This document shows positions 24,573 to 31,614 of a DNA stretch of 64,000 nt, piece after piece. The notes under the pieces were generated by a model. That model saw only the letters and a program-made list of their open reading frames with translations. It was not told the DNA's origin and ran no database searches. Every line of letters begins with the position of its first letter. Within the stretch, counting starts at the first letter, position 1. The position numbers were made by a program, and so were the translations under genes. The stretch spans positions 992,001-1,056,000 of the forward strand of contig NZ_CABVGP010000001.1 of NCBI RefSeq assembly GCF_902497555.1. Reading direction: 5' to 3'. The stretch comes from Amycolatopsis camponoti. Its GTDB lineage: Bacteria; Actinomycetota; Actinomycetes; Mycobacteriales; Pseudonocardiaceae.

Positions 24573-25424
24573 TCAGAGCAGGACCTCGGCCAGCTGCCGG
24601 TGGTTCTCGGCCTCGATCTCGGCCGACCGGCCGATGACCTGGACGGCCACGTGGTCGGCGCCCGCGTCCACATGGGACCGTAGCCCCTTCGCGATCTCTT
24701 CCGGCGTGCCGTGCAGCGCGAGGTCGTCGATCAGCCGGTCGCTGCCGCCCCCGGCGACATCGGCCTCGGTGTACCCGTGGCGCAGCAGGTTGTTCACGTA
24801 GTTGCGCAGCCCGAGGTAGGGCTCGCGGATGAAGGCGCGGCCGATTTCGCGAGCCTCCTCGGGGCTGCCGACGACGACCTTCTGCTCCGGGGCCAGGATC
24901 TTGCCCGCGCCCAGGACCGACCGGGCGTGCCGCGTGTGCGCGACCGGGACGAGGTACGGGTGCGCGCCCGCGGTGCGGTCCCGGGCCAGCTTCAGCACCC
25001 GGTCGCCGAGCGCGGCGAGCACCCGGGCCTCTTCGGGCACGCCGGCCGCGTCGAGCCGGTCGAGGAAGCCGACGAGCGTGTCGTACGGGCTGTGGTAGCC
25101 GGTGACCGACTCGGGGTGGCCGACGCCGATCCCGAGCAGCAAGCGCTTTCCGTACCGGCCCGCGAGCCGGTGGTAGGACTCGGCGAGCGCCTCCGGCTCG
25201 TCGGCCCAGACGTTCACGATCGCCGTCGCCACGGTGATCCGCTCGGTCGAGGCCAGGATGTCCTCGACGAACGCGAGGTCGCTGATGGAGGCCCGGCCGG
25301 TGCCGAGCCAGGCCGTGCCGTAGCCGAGCTTGTCCGCCGCGACGGCGTGCAGCTTGCGGGTCGCGTCGTCGCGGTGCGGGGACAGGAACACGCCGAAGGT
25401 ACCGAGGTTCGCTACATTTGCCAT
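24573..25424 (-). CDS. LLM-class F420-dependent oxidoreductase (TIGR03620-like)
   Basis: The 283-aa protein has the LLM fold: TFGVFLSPHRDDATRKLHAVAADKLGYGTAWLGTGRASISDLAFVEDILASTERITVATAIVNVW, LLLGIGVGHPESVTGYHSPYDTLVGFLDRLDAAG, GAHPYLVPVAHTRHARSVLGAGKILAPEQKVV. The short length and this motif set are typical of the F420-dependent TIGR03620 group. It oxidises or reduces an unknown metabolite. Its start codon lies inside one arm of the repeat that also stands before the TetR gene at 26142, so it is a probable target of that repressor. The same arm recurs at 25434-25448, 10 bp upstream. Confidence 0.87.
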   Translation of the reverse strand: MANVANLGTFGVFLSPHRDDATRKLHAVAADKLGYGTAWLGTGRASISDLAFVEDILASTERITVATAIVNVWADEPEALAESYHRLAGRYGKRLLLGIGVGHPESVTGYHSPYDTLVGFLDRLDAAGVPEEARVLAALGDRVLKLARDRTAGAHPYLVPVAHTRHARSVLGAGKILAPEQKVVVGSPEEAREIGRAFIREPYLGLRNYVNNLLRHGYTEADVAGGGSDRLIDDLALHGTPEEIAKGLRSHVDAGADHVAVQVIGRSAEIEAENHRQLAEVLL

Positions 25425-25448
25425 AGTGATTAATGTAGCAAATATAGC
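25411..25448. promoter_or_regulatory. Operator of the LLM/TetR unit (copy 1)
   Basis: An inverted repeat, GCTACATTTGC (25411-25421) and GCAAATATAGC (25438-25448), brackets the LLM start codon. The right arm belongs to the 15-mer TGTAGCAAATATAGC (25434-25448), 13/15 identical to TGTAGCAATTGTAGC directly before the TetR start. It lies between LLM (start 25424) and the TetR stop at 25453. Confidence 0.55.
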
Positions 25449-25452
25449 GTCG

Positions 25453-26142
25453 TCAGTTCGAGAGGCGGTGCAACCACTCCCGCAGCAGCTGCCGCTCGGT
25501 CGTGGTCAGCTGGTCGACGTCGTCCGCGAGTGCGGTCGACAAAGCGACCGCGAGCGCGCCGACGGTCGAGCCTTCGGCCGGCCGCTCGGCGAGCAGCCCG
25601 GCCAGGACGGCCTCCCTGACCTGCGTGGACATCGCCAGGTCACGGCTCTCCTCCGGCTGCGCGATCAGGCTGAGCGTGACCCCGCTGTTCGCCGCCGCGA
25701 ACTGCCGCGCGGCCTCCGCGGCCTCGACGCGCAGCCGGCCGTCGCGCGCCAGCGGCGTGAACAGCTCCAGCAGCATCGCCTCGGCGCTGGAGGTGAGGTT
25801 GCACGGCACGCCCGGCTCGATCTGGCCGTAGAGCAGCACGTAGAACTGCGGGTTCTCCAGGCCGTACCCGACGTGCCGGTCCCAGCCCGCGCGGATCCGG
25901 TCCACCGGGTCGCCGCCGGGCGCGGGAGCCTGCACGTACTGCGTGAAGCCGTAGTTGACGACGGCGTCGAGCAGGCCCTGCTTGCTGCCGAAGTGGTGGT
26001 ACAGCGTGGGGGCCTGGACGCCGGCGCGTTCGCAGATCGCCCGCGTCGACACGGGCCCGCCTTGGGCTTCGTGCAGGAGCTGCCCGGCGGCCAGCAGCAG
26101 GCGATCGCGGGTGCTGGTGGTGCTGCTCGATCGTCCGGCCAT
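25453..26142 (-). CDS. TetR-family transcriptional regulator
   Basis: The 229-aa protein has an N-terminal HTH: TRDRLLLAAGQLLHEAQGGPVSTRAICERAGVQAPTLYHHFGSKQGLLDAVV. A large ligand-binding region of the TetR_C type follows, beginning YGFTQYVQAP and including DRHVGYGLENPQFYVLLYGQIEPG. It lies upstream of, and in the same orientation as, the LLM gene (28 bp apart), and the same operator-like 15-mer stands before both. The simplest reading is a repressor of itself and the LLM enzyme, induced by the enzyme's substrate. Confidence 0.9.
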   Translation of the reverse strand: MAGRSSSTTSTRDRLLLAAGQLLHEAQGGPVSTRAICERAGVQAPTLYHHFGSKQGLLDAVVNYGFTQYVQAPAPGGDPVDRIRAGWDRHVGYGLENPQFYVLLYGQIEPGVPCNLTSSAEAMLLELFTPLARDGRLRVEAAEAARQFAAANSGVTLSLIAQPEESRDLAMSTQVREAVLAGLLAERPAEGSTVGALAVALSTALADDVDQLTTTERQLLREWLHRLSN

Positions 26143-26156
26143 GTAGCAATTGTAGC
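26142..26156. promoter_or_regulatory. Operator of the LLM/TetR unit (copy 2)
   Basis: TGTAGCAATTGTAGC overlaps and precedes the TetR ATG (26140-26142). It has a CAATTG centre and is 13/15 identical to the copy at 25434-25448. In minus-strand orientation it reads as a direct repeat GCTACA-ATT-GCTACA. Autorepression by the TetR protein is inferred. Confidence 0.5.
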
Positions 26157-26170
26157 GCCGCGGTATAACG

Positions 26171-27100
26171 TCAGGTTCTCAGCCGCAGTTGCACCCGGCG
26201 TAGCCCGGCGAAAGCGCTCAGCACCGCGGGGTCGGTGGTCGCCGCGTCCGGGCGCACCGACCGGTAGCCGTCCAGGAGCGACTCCCGCAGCTCGTCCCGC
26301 TGCGGGAGGTGCTTGAGCTCGTCGAGCGCCACGGCGAGGTCGTACGCGTAGTGCCCGTACCCGCAGTCGTCGAAGTCGATCGCCCGGACGCGGCCGCGGT
26401 GGAACAGGTAGTTCTCCTGGCGCAGGTCGCCGTGGACGAGGCCGAAGACGTCGGCGCCACACCCCAGCTCGGCGCGGACCGCGCGCACCCGCCGGGCGGC
26501 GGCGCGGACCCGTTCGTCGCCACCGGCCAGCGCGACCGCCCGGTCGAGCACGGCGTCGGAGAGGCCGTCGACCTGCGAGCGGCCGAACTCGGTCAGGTCG
26601 TCGACGCGGCCGCGGTCGAGACCGTTCATCCGTGCGCCGTGCAGGTGCAGCCGCGCGGTGAACTCGCCCACCGCGTAGAGCTGCGGCGCGCTGAGCCGTT
26701 CGTCGACGAACCGGCCGTCGACCCAGTGGCAGAGCACGCAGGTGCGCGGCTCCGGCACCGCCGGGTCGGCGACCACGGTGACCAGGCCCCGCGCCCGCGT
26801 CGGCACCGGCCGCGGGACGACGAGGTCGGTCTCGCGGCCCAGCGCGGCGAGCCACGCCATTTCGGACCGCACCTGCGCGGTGCCCGGGCCGTCCGCCCGC
26901 TGCACCCGCAGCACGTACCGGTGGCCGTCCGCGCCGTCGACGCGGAACATCGTGTTGAGCCCGCGGCCCAGCGGCGTCAGCCGGGCCACCGGCACGTCGT
27001 AGCCGGTCAGGGCGGCTTCGGCGAGCCGGCGCAGGCGCCGGGTGCGGCCCGAGCGGTCCAGGCGGGCGAACGGCCGGTCGTTCGCCGTGGAGCCGGCCAT
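26171..27100 (-). CDS. APH-family phosphotransferase (small-molecule kinase)
   Basis: ATG 27100 gives 309 aa, 11 bp after the aminotransferase stop. Kinase motifs are present: GRGLNTMFRVDGADGHRYVLRVQR (ATP-binding strands and Lys), a hinge CVLCHWVDGRFV, catalytic loop VFGLVHGDLRQENYLF (Asp/Asn) and metal-binding AIDFDDCGYGHYAYDLAVAL. These are the signatures of aminoglycoside/choline/homoserine-kinase-like enzymes (APH, PF01636). It transfers phosphate from ATP to a hydroxyl of an unknown substrate. Pairing with a PLP enzyme related to HisC/CobD suggests phosphorylation of an amino alcohol or hydroxy amino acid, not drug resistance. Confidence 0.85.
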   Translation of the reverse strand: MAGSTANDRPFARLDRSGRTRRLRRLAEAALTGYDVPVARLTPLGRGLNTMFRVDGADGHRYVLRVQRADGPGTAQVRSEMAWLAALGRETDLVVPRPVPTRARGLVTVVADPAVPEPRTCVLCHWVDGRFVDERLSAPQLYAVGEFTARLHLHGARMNGLDRGRVDDLTEFGRSQVDGLSDAVLDRAVALAGGDERVRAAARRVRAVRAELGCGADVFGLVHGDLRQENYLFHRGRVRAIDFDDCGYGHYAYDLAVALDELKHLPQRDELRESLLDGYRSVRPDAATTDPAVLSAFAGLRRVQLRLRT

Positions 27101-27111
27101 GGCCCAGGTGC

Positions 27112-28305
27112 TCAGCTGATCGACCGTTCCGGCTCGCGGGAGTGCGCGACGAGCTCGATCGTCGGCGTGTGGCGGCCACCGCCACCCAGCCGCTCGACCC
27201 CGCGCAGACCCTCGACCAGCCGCTCGACCTCGGTGTCCGGCCGCACCCCGAAGCGCATGAACTGGCTGGTCATGCCGATCTTGTTGCCGCACTGGCGCAC
27301 CAGCAGGTGGTGCTCGGCGAGCAGGTAGTCGCAGAGTTCGGCGCCGTCGACCGACCCGGGCAGCTTGACGAGCAGGAAGTTCGCCTGCGAGGGGAACACC
27401 GTCAGCTCCGGGAACTGGTTCAGCTGCGAGTTCATCATGAACCGGTCGAGAGCGAGCTTCTTGAGGCTCTCCTCGTACTCCGCGCGGTGCTCGGCGAGCA
27501 TGAAGATGACGGTCTCGGCCAGCGAGTTCAGGTTCCACTTCGGCAGCGCGCCCGACAGCTTGCGCGTCAGGGCCGGGTTCGACACCTGGTAGCCGAACCG
27601 GATCCCGTGCAGCCCGAAGTTCTTGCCGAGGCTCTTCAGCACGATGACGTTGGGCCGCACGACGGCTTCGGCGGCCACCGACGGGTTCATCTCGGCCTCG
27701 ACGAAGTCGATGAACGACTCGTCGATCACCACGAGGTCGAGGTCCTCGAGGGCGTCCATGAACCGGATCACCTCGCGGCGCGACAGGTACCCGCCGTCGG
27801 GGTTGTTCGGGTTGCACAGCACCGCGACCCGGGAGCCGCGGCGCTTGATGAACGCGACGTACTCGTCCACGCGCAGCTCGAAGTTGTCGGACTCCTTGAG
27901 CAGGAACATGTCGACGCGCTTGCCGGTCTCCAACGGCTGGTCGGTCCAGCGGCCGAACGTCGGGATCGGCACGGCGATGCTGGCGTCGACGAGCAGCCGG
28001 TCGATCCAGGTGATCAGCTCGGTCGAGCCGTTGGCCAGCGAGATCGTCGACGGGTTGAGCCGCAGCACGCTCGCCAGCTGCGCGGTGATCGCGCCCGCGT
28101 CGCTCGGGTAGAACTTGAGGATCGTGCGGAGGTTGCGCTCCAGCTCGCCGAACATCTCGTCGGTGGGGAAGTACGGGTTGCAGGGGATGCAGAAGTCCGC
28201 GAGGTCGTCCGCGTGCTGGCCCATCGCGCGCGCCACGGAGAAGAACGACGGGCTGTGCGCCGCACTCTGCTGGAAAAGGCCTCTGGTGGTCATGCCGTGC
28301 CGCAC
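27112..28305 (-). CDS. PLP-dependent aminotransferase, class I/II (HisC/CobD-like)
   Basis: The 397-aa protein has fold-type I signatures: LANGSTELITWIDRLL (PLP phosphate region), VAVLCNPNNPDGGYLSRREVIRFMD, LVVIDESFIDFVE with the Asp that contacts the pyridine nitrogen, and the Schiff-base lysine in VLKSLGKNFGLHGIRFGYQVS. C-terminal arginine-containing segment QFMRFGVRPDTEVERLVEGL binds the substrate carboxylate. It resembles histidinol-phosphate aminotransferase and L-threonine-phosphate decarboxylase more than AspAT. The directly following APH kinase could supply a phosphorylated substrate. Start ATG at 28305; a second ATG lies four codons in. Confidence 0.88.
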   Translation of the reverse strand: MRHGMTTRGLFQQSAAHSPSFFSVARAMGQHADDLADFCIPCNPYFPTDEMFGELERNLRTILKFYPSDAGAITAQLASVLRLNPSTISLANGSTELITWIDRLLVDASIAVPIPTFGRWTDQPLETGKRVDMFLLKESDNFELRVDEYVAFIKRRGSRVAVLCNPNNPDGGYLSRREVIRFMDALEDLDLVVIDESFIDFVEAEMNPSVAAEAVVRPNVIVLKSLGKNFGLHGIRFGYQVSNPALTRKLSGALPKWNLNSLAETVIFMLAEHRAEYEESLKKLALDRFMMNSQLNQFPELTVFPSQANFLLVKLPGSVDGAELCDYLLAEHHLLVRQCGNKIGMTSQFMRFGVRPDTEVERLVEGLRGVERLGGGGRHTPTIELVAHSREPERSIS

Positions 28306-28326
28306 GCGTGGTCTCCGTCCGCCGCT

Positions 28327-29235
28327 TTACCGGCCCCTTGCCTTCCCGATGGGGACACGGGTGAATCGGACGGACGGTTCAACACCGGTCACCGCGTAGA
28401 TCCCGAGGCCGGCCAGCGCGGCGCCGGCCAGCACGGAGAGGCCGAGGAGCGGCAGCGGCGCGGCCAGCGGGTCGATGCCGGTGAACGACTCGGCGCCGAT
28501 CACGGCGGTGAGCAGGGCGTCGGCCACGACCGCCGCGAGCACGACACGCAGCCGGTGCGCTTCCGGCCAGCGGGTGAACCGCAGGACCCAGGCCAGCGCG
28601 GGGAGCACGAGGATCGCGTGCATCGCGACCGCGTGCAGCGGCTTGAGCGAGCCCGCGGTGGTGTACGCGCCTTGCGGGTCGCCGCCACGCGCCGCGACGA
28701 CGCCGCGCCCGATCATCACCGCGCCGGTGGCCAGCGCGACCAGGAGCACGACCAGGCCCGCCCGGACGGCCAGGCGCATGCTCGCCGCCTCCGGGCCGGG
28801 CTCGACCAGCGCCGCGGCCGTGAAGCCGATGATCGTCAGGACGATCACCCCGCCACCCGCGGCGAGCGTCATCGACACGGCGCTGTCGAACGGCGTTTCG
28901 AAGTCGAAGTGCGACGGCACCCCGCGCCAGGCCTGCATGCTGACCAGCACGACCTCGGCGACGCTCGCGGCCGTGAACGCGCCGAGCAGGGCGGTGCGCA
29001 GCCGGGGCCGGACCGTGAGGAACGACGTCGCCCAGGCGACCGACGCGAGCGTCAGCCCGAACGACAGCCCGAACGTGACGGCCTTGCGCATCGACAGCGG
29101 TCCCAGCCACGAGCCGCCGGTGGCGAGGAGCACGACCGCGTGCACGACGCCGCTCAGGAACAGTGCCGCGCCGACGGCGTAGGCGACCTTTTCGACTCGC
29201 CTGGCGTCGTGCCGGATCCGGGTCAGTGCGTTCAT
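28327..29235 (-). CDS. Polytopic membrane protein of unknown function
   Basis: The 302-aa protein has about eight hydrophobic segments, e.g. VAYAVGAALFLSGVVHAVVLL, AVTFGLSFGLTLASVAWATSF, GVIVLTIIGFTAAALVE, LVVLLVALATGAVMIGRGVV and HAVAMHAILVLPALAWVL. Several His and Trp residues at helix ends (VHAV, LHAVAMHA) could be haem or quinone contacts, but no known motif is present. ATG 29235 opens a short cytosolic basic tail (RIRHDARRVEK). It lies 22 bp upstream of the aminotransferase on the same strand and may share its transcript. I do not recognise the family. Confidence 0.75.
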   Translation of the reverse strand: MNALTRIRHDARRVEKVAYAVGAALFLSGVVHAVVLLATGGSWLGPLSMRKAVTFGLSFGLTLASVAWATSFLTVRPRLRTALLGAFTAASVAEVVLVSMQAWRGVPSHFDFETPFDSAVSMTLAAGGGVIVLTIIGFTAAALVEPGPEAASMRLAVRAGLVVLLVALATGAVMIGRGVVAARGGDPQGAYTTAGSLKPLHAVAMHAILVLPALAWVLRFTRWPEAHRLRVVLAAVVADALLTAVIGAESFTGIDPLAAPLPLLGLSVLAGAALAGLGIYAVTGVEPSVRFTRVPIGKARGR

Positions 29236-29388
29236 GGCGTCGAGTGTGGCGCCCGGGAGGGGATCGGCGCGTCGGCCCGGTGGCGGCACCGCGGCGTACG
29301 ACGACGGGCGTACGGCAATCGTGGAGAAATGCCGAAAAGTGTTGGTAAAGGAATTGCGTTGTTCTTGACCGGAATATAAGGAAAACAC

Positions 29389-29748
29389 GTGTCCGCCGAC
29401 ACTCGGCAGGCGGATGCGGTGCGGCCGGAAGAGTTCTACCATCGAATCATGTACATCGCCCTGCTGACCTACACGGCACCCGAAACAGAAGTCGACTACG
29501 CGCTTCCGGACCATTCGGACTGGGTGCGCAACCAATTCACGAAGGGAGTATTCCTCGTTTCCGGAAAGGGGAACGGCGCGGCCGACCAGGTGATCCTCAC
29601 GCGGTCGGTGCTGCGCGGCAAGCTCGACGCGGTGCTCGCCAGCGATCCGTTCGTCGTCCGCCGCCTCGCCCGCTACGAAGTCATCGAGTTCACCGCCACG
29701 CGCACCGCTCAGGAGCTGCTGGCGATCAACGAGGCCATCGCCTCCTGA
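29389..29748 (+). CDS. YciI-family protein
   Basis: GTG 29389 has AAGGA 6 bp upstream, giving 119 aa; homology begins at ATG 29449 (YIALLTYTAP), which is an alternative start with a weaker site. The YciI-like fold is evident: a first strand, HSDWVRNQFTKGVFLVSGKGNGAADQVILTRSVLRGKLDAVLASDPFVVRRLARYEVIEFTATR. Members are small ferredoxin-like proteins with a His/Asp pair, proposed in some cases to be hydrolases or accessory enzymes. Its local base composition is less GC-rich than the surrounding genes. Confidence 0.8.
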   Translation: MSADTRQADAVRPEEFYHRIMYIALLTYTAPETEVDYALPDHSDWVRNQFTKGVFLVSGKGNGAADQVILTRSVLRGKLDAVLASDPFVVRRLARYEVIEFTATRTAQELLAINEAIAS

Positions 29749-29908
29749 GGAGTTCCGCCACGGTCGGGTGGCCCGGCGACGAGGCCCCGCCACCTGCCGG
29801 CGAAGAAGTGCGGCTGTCCGGTCCGAACCGGTGACGCCTGAGCCGCCTCGCTCACCTGCTGGTCTCGCTTATGATCGGGACGCCCGGATGCCCAGCAGGG
29901 AGAGTGCG

Positions 29909-30208
29909 ATGAAGACCCCCGACCTCGTGTTCCGGGGCCGCCGGTCGAGCGCTGACCGCGCGCTGGTGCCGGTCGCGGTCCCAGTGCTCCCGGGGCCCCA
30001 CGCGGCGTGGGAATCGGTCCTTCACGCCGTCGACGAGAGCGCCGATCTCGTGGGTTTCGCCGGAACCGGCGTCGAACCCTTGGTCGCGTGGGCCCGCTCG
30101 AAGTGCCCCGATTTCGTCGTGGCGGGCGACGGGACCCCGGGCGCCCTGGCGCCGGCAGCGAGCATCGCGGGCACGCGACAGCCGGCGAAGGCGGTCCGAT
30201 GGGAGTGA
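29909..30208 (+). CDS. Hypothetical protein, 99 aa, overlapping a pyrimidine-reductase gene
   Basis: ATG 29909 is preceded by GGGAGAG, and a TATGAT -10-like box is at 29870-29875. The frame overlaps the next start by 10 bp, so translation is coupled. The sequence contains VPVAVPVLPGPHAAWESVLHAVDESADLVGFAGTGVEPLVAWARSKCPDFVVAGDGTPGALAPA and reads as one compact soluble domain with a single Cys. I do not recognise it. The conserved coupling argues that it is real and linked to the reductase. Confidence 0.55.
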   Translation: MKTPDLVFRGRRSSADRALVPVAVPVLPGPHAAWESVLHAVDESADLVGFAGTGVEPLVAWARSKCPDFVVAGDGTPGALAPAASIAGTRQPAKAVRWE

Positions 30209-30942
30209 TCCGGCAGATCTGGCCGGTCGAGCGCGGCCTCGACGACCACGATCTGGAGCAGCTCTACCGGTACCCGGCCGACCCCCGGTGGGTGGCGGTC
30301 AACTTCGTGTCCAGCACGGACGGCGCGATCACGGTCGAGGGCCGCTCGGCGAGCCTGTCGACCCCGGCCGACCGCATCGTCTACCGGCTGGGCAACGACC
30401 TGGCGGACGTGGTCCTGGTGGGCGCGGGGACGGCGATGGCGGAGGGGTTCGAGGGCATGCGCCCCGACGAGCGTTCCGCCGACCGCCGCCGGCGGTTCGG
30501 GCTGGCTCCGATCGCCCCGGTCGCGGTGGTGACGACCGGGCGGTCCCTGCCCCCGGACGCCCCGGTGATCACGAAGGCGGCGGTCCCGACGCTGGTGTTC
30601 ACGTCCGCGGCGGCCCCGTCGTCGCTGCGTGACGAATGGGCGGCGAACGGCGCCAGGGTGTTCGTCGTGGGTGCGACGGAGGTGCCGGCGTCCGAGGTGG
30701 TCTCGACGCTGGTGGCCGAGGGCCTGGGCCGCATCGACTGCGAGGGCGGGCCGCGGTTGTTCGGGTCGTTGATCGAAGCGGGCGTGGTCGACGAGTTCCG
30801 CTTGACGGTGGCGCCGTTCCTGGTGGCCGGAGCGTCGAGCCGCGCGGCGGTGGGCGGGGTGATCGACCCGGCTTCGCTGGAGCTGGCTTCGGTGCTGACC
30901 GACGGGAAAAGCGTGCTGCTGCGGTATGTGATCCCCCGCTAG
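30199..30942 (+). CDS. Pyrimidine reductase family protein (RibD C-terminal domain)
   Basis: ATG 30199 gives 247 aa of the RibD_C fold. It contains WVAVNFVSSTDGAITVEGRSASLSTPADRIVYRLGNDLADVVLVGAGTAMAEGFEGMRPDERSADRRRRFGL, then the NADPH-binding GADEV-type VSTLVAEGLGRIDCEGGPRLFGSLIEAGVVDEFRLTVAPFLVAG. It lacks a deaminase domain. Related proteins reduce 5-amino-6-ribosylamino-pyrimidines in riboflavin or F420 precursor metabolism, but stand-alone copies like this are often of unknown substrate. No rib genes are nearby. Confidence 0.87.
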   Translation: MGVIRQIWPVERGLDDHDLEQLYRYPADPRWVAVNFVSSTDGAITVEGRSASLSTPADRIVYRLGNDLADVVLVGAGTAMAEGFEGMRPDERSADRRRRFGLAPIAPVAVVTTGRSLPPDAPVITKAAVPTLVFTSAAAPSSLRDEWAANGARVFVVGATEVPASEVVSTLVAEGLGRIDCEGGPRLFGSLIEAGVVDEFRLTVAPFLVAGASSRAAVGGVIDPASLELASVLTDGKSVLLRYVIPR

Positions 30943-30950
30943 CCCCGGTT

Positions 30951-30973
30951 TTGTCGGTGCTGCCCGGTAATGT
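30951..30973 (+). promoter_or_regulatory. RecA-NDp (PafBC-type) DNA-damage promoter, copy 1
   Basis: TTGTCGGTG (30951-30959), then 8 bp, then TAATGT (30968-30973). This matches exactly the published consensus for RecA-independent DNA-damage promoters of mycobacteria, tTGTCRGTG-N8-TANNNT, which are activated by PafBC. It lies just downstream of the stop at 30942 and faces right. Confidence 0.75.
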
Positions 30974-31000
30974 GGAATCCGGGGGTCCCCTGGACCATTT

Positions 31001-31023
31001 TTGTCGGTGCCTTCGGGTAGTGT
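31001..31023 (+). promoter_or_regulatory. RecA-NDp (PafBC-type) DNA-damage promoter, copy 2
   Basis: TTGTCGGTG (31001-31009), 8 bp, TAGTGT (31018-31023): a second perfect consensus match, 50 bp after the first and embedded in a tandem repeat that also shares flanking GTGGAA..CGGGGG sequence. No plus-strand gene follows within the 180 bp before the converging NUDIX gene. Confidence 0.75.
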
Positions 31024-31203
31024 GGAAATCGGGGGCTGCCTACGCGCGTTTCCCTTGTGCCGCAACAGAAACCCCGCGTCGCCGCCGAGGTTTCGGTTCA
31101 CCCGATTCAGCGATGATCTTTCGCACGCGTGTTCGGTAACGTCGGTGGCATGACCACTCTTCCCCCGTCCGGCCACCGAAGACCGGCGCCGCACCCGCGG
31201 CGT

Positions 31204-31599
31204 TCACAGCAGCCGGCGAAAATGCTCCGCCATCTCGAGGCGCCGGGCGTCTCGCGGTGCGAGCCAAGCGAAGTCGTCGTGCTCTTCCGGGTTGAGCACG
31301 ACAGCTCCGGAGCCGTCCTCTTCCACCGTGTAAACGAAAGCGTGGATCTCCAGCGCGCGCCCGCCGACGTCCGGCCAGGAATCGCGGGCGAGCTCACCGG
31401 TGACCCGCACCCGCAACCCCGTCTCCTCCGCCACTTCACGGGCCGCGGCGGCTTCGAAGGCCTCGCCCGGCTCGACCGTCCCGCCGGGCGGTTCCCACCG
31501 TCCCGCGAGGAAGACGCCGGGCCCGCGCCGGAGGAACAGCACCCGGTCGCCGCGGGCGATCCAGCAGTAGGCCAGGTGCTTCCGCGCGATCTCCGTCAT
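31204..31599 (-). CDS. NUDIX hydrolase
   Basis: The 131-aa protein has a perfect Nudix box, with the pattern G-x5-E-x7-REUxEExGU spanning GGTVEPGEAFEAAAAREVAEE then TGLRV. It is preceded by VLFLRRGPGVFLAGRWEPP, and the fold closes with EIHAFVYTVEE and DFAWLAPRDARRLEMAEHFRRLL. It hydrolyses a nucleoside-diphosphate-linked compound (for example an oxidised nucleotide or sugar nucleotide) with Mg2+. It lies 15 bp after the 559-aa coiled-coil gene on the same strand, and two DNA-damage promoters face its 3' end from the other side. Confidence 0.92.
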   Translation of the reverse strand: MTEIARKHLAYCWIARGDRVLFLRRGPGVFLAGRWEPPGGTVEPGEAFEAAAAREVAEETGLRVRVTGELARDSWPDVGGRALEIHAFVYTVEEDGSGAVVLNPEEHDDFAWLAPRDARRLEMAEHFRRLL

Positions 31600-31614
31600 G
31601 CGCGCGATTCTCGC

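Noticed and set aside
26171..27100. Aminoglycoside resistance gene
   Set aside because: APH-fold kinases are very common for ordinary metabolites; context with a PLP enzyme fits metabolism better.
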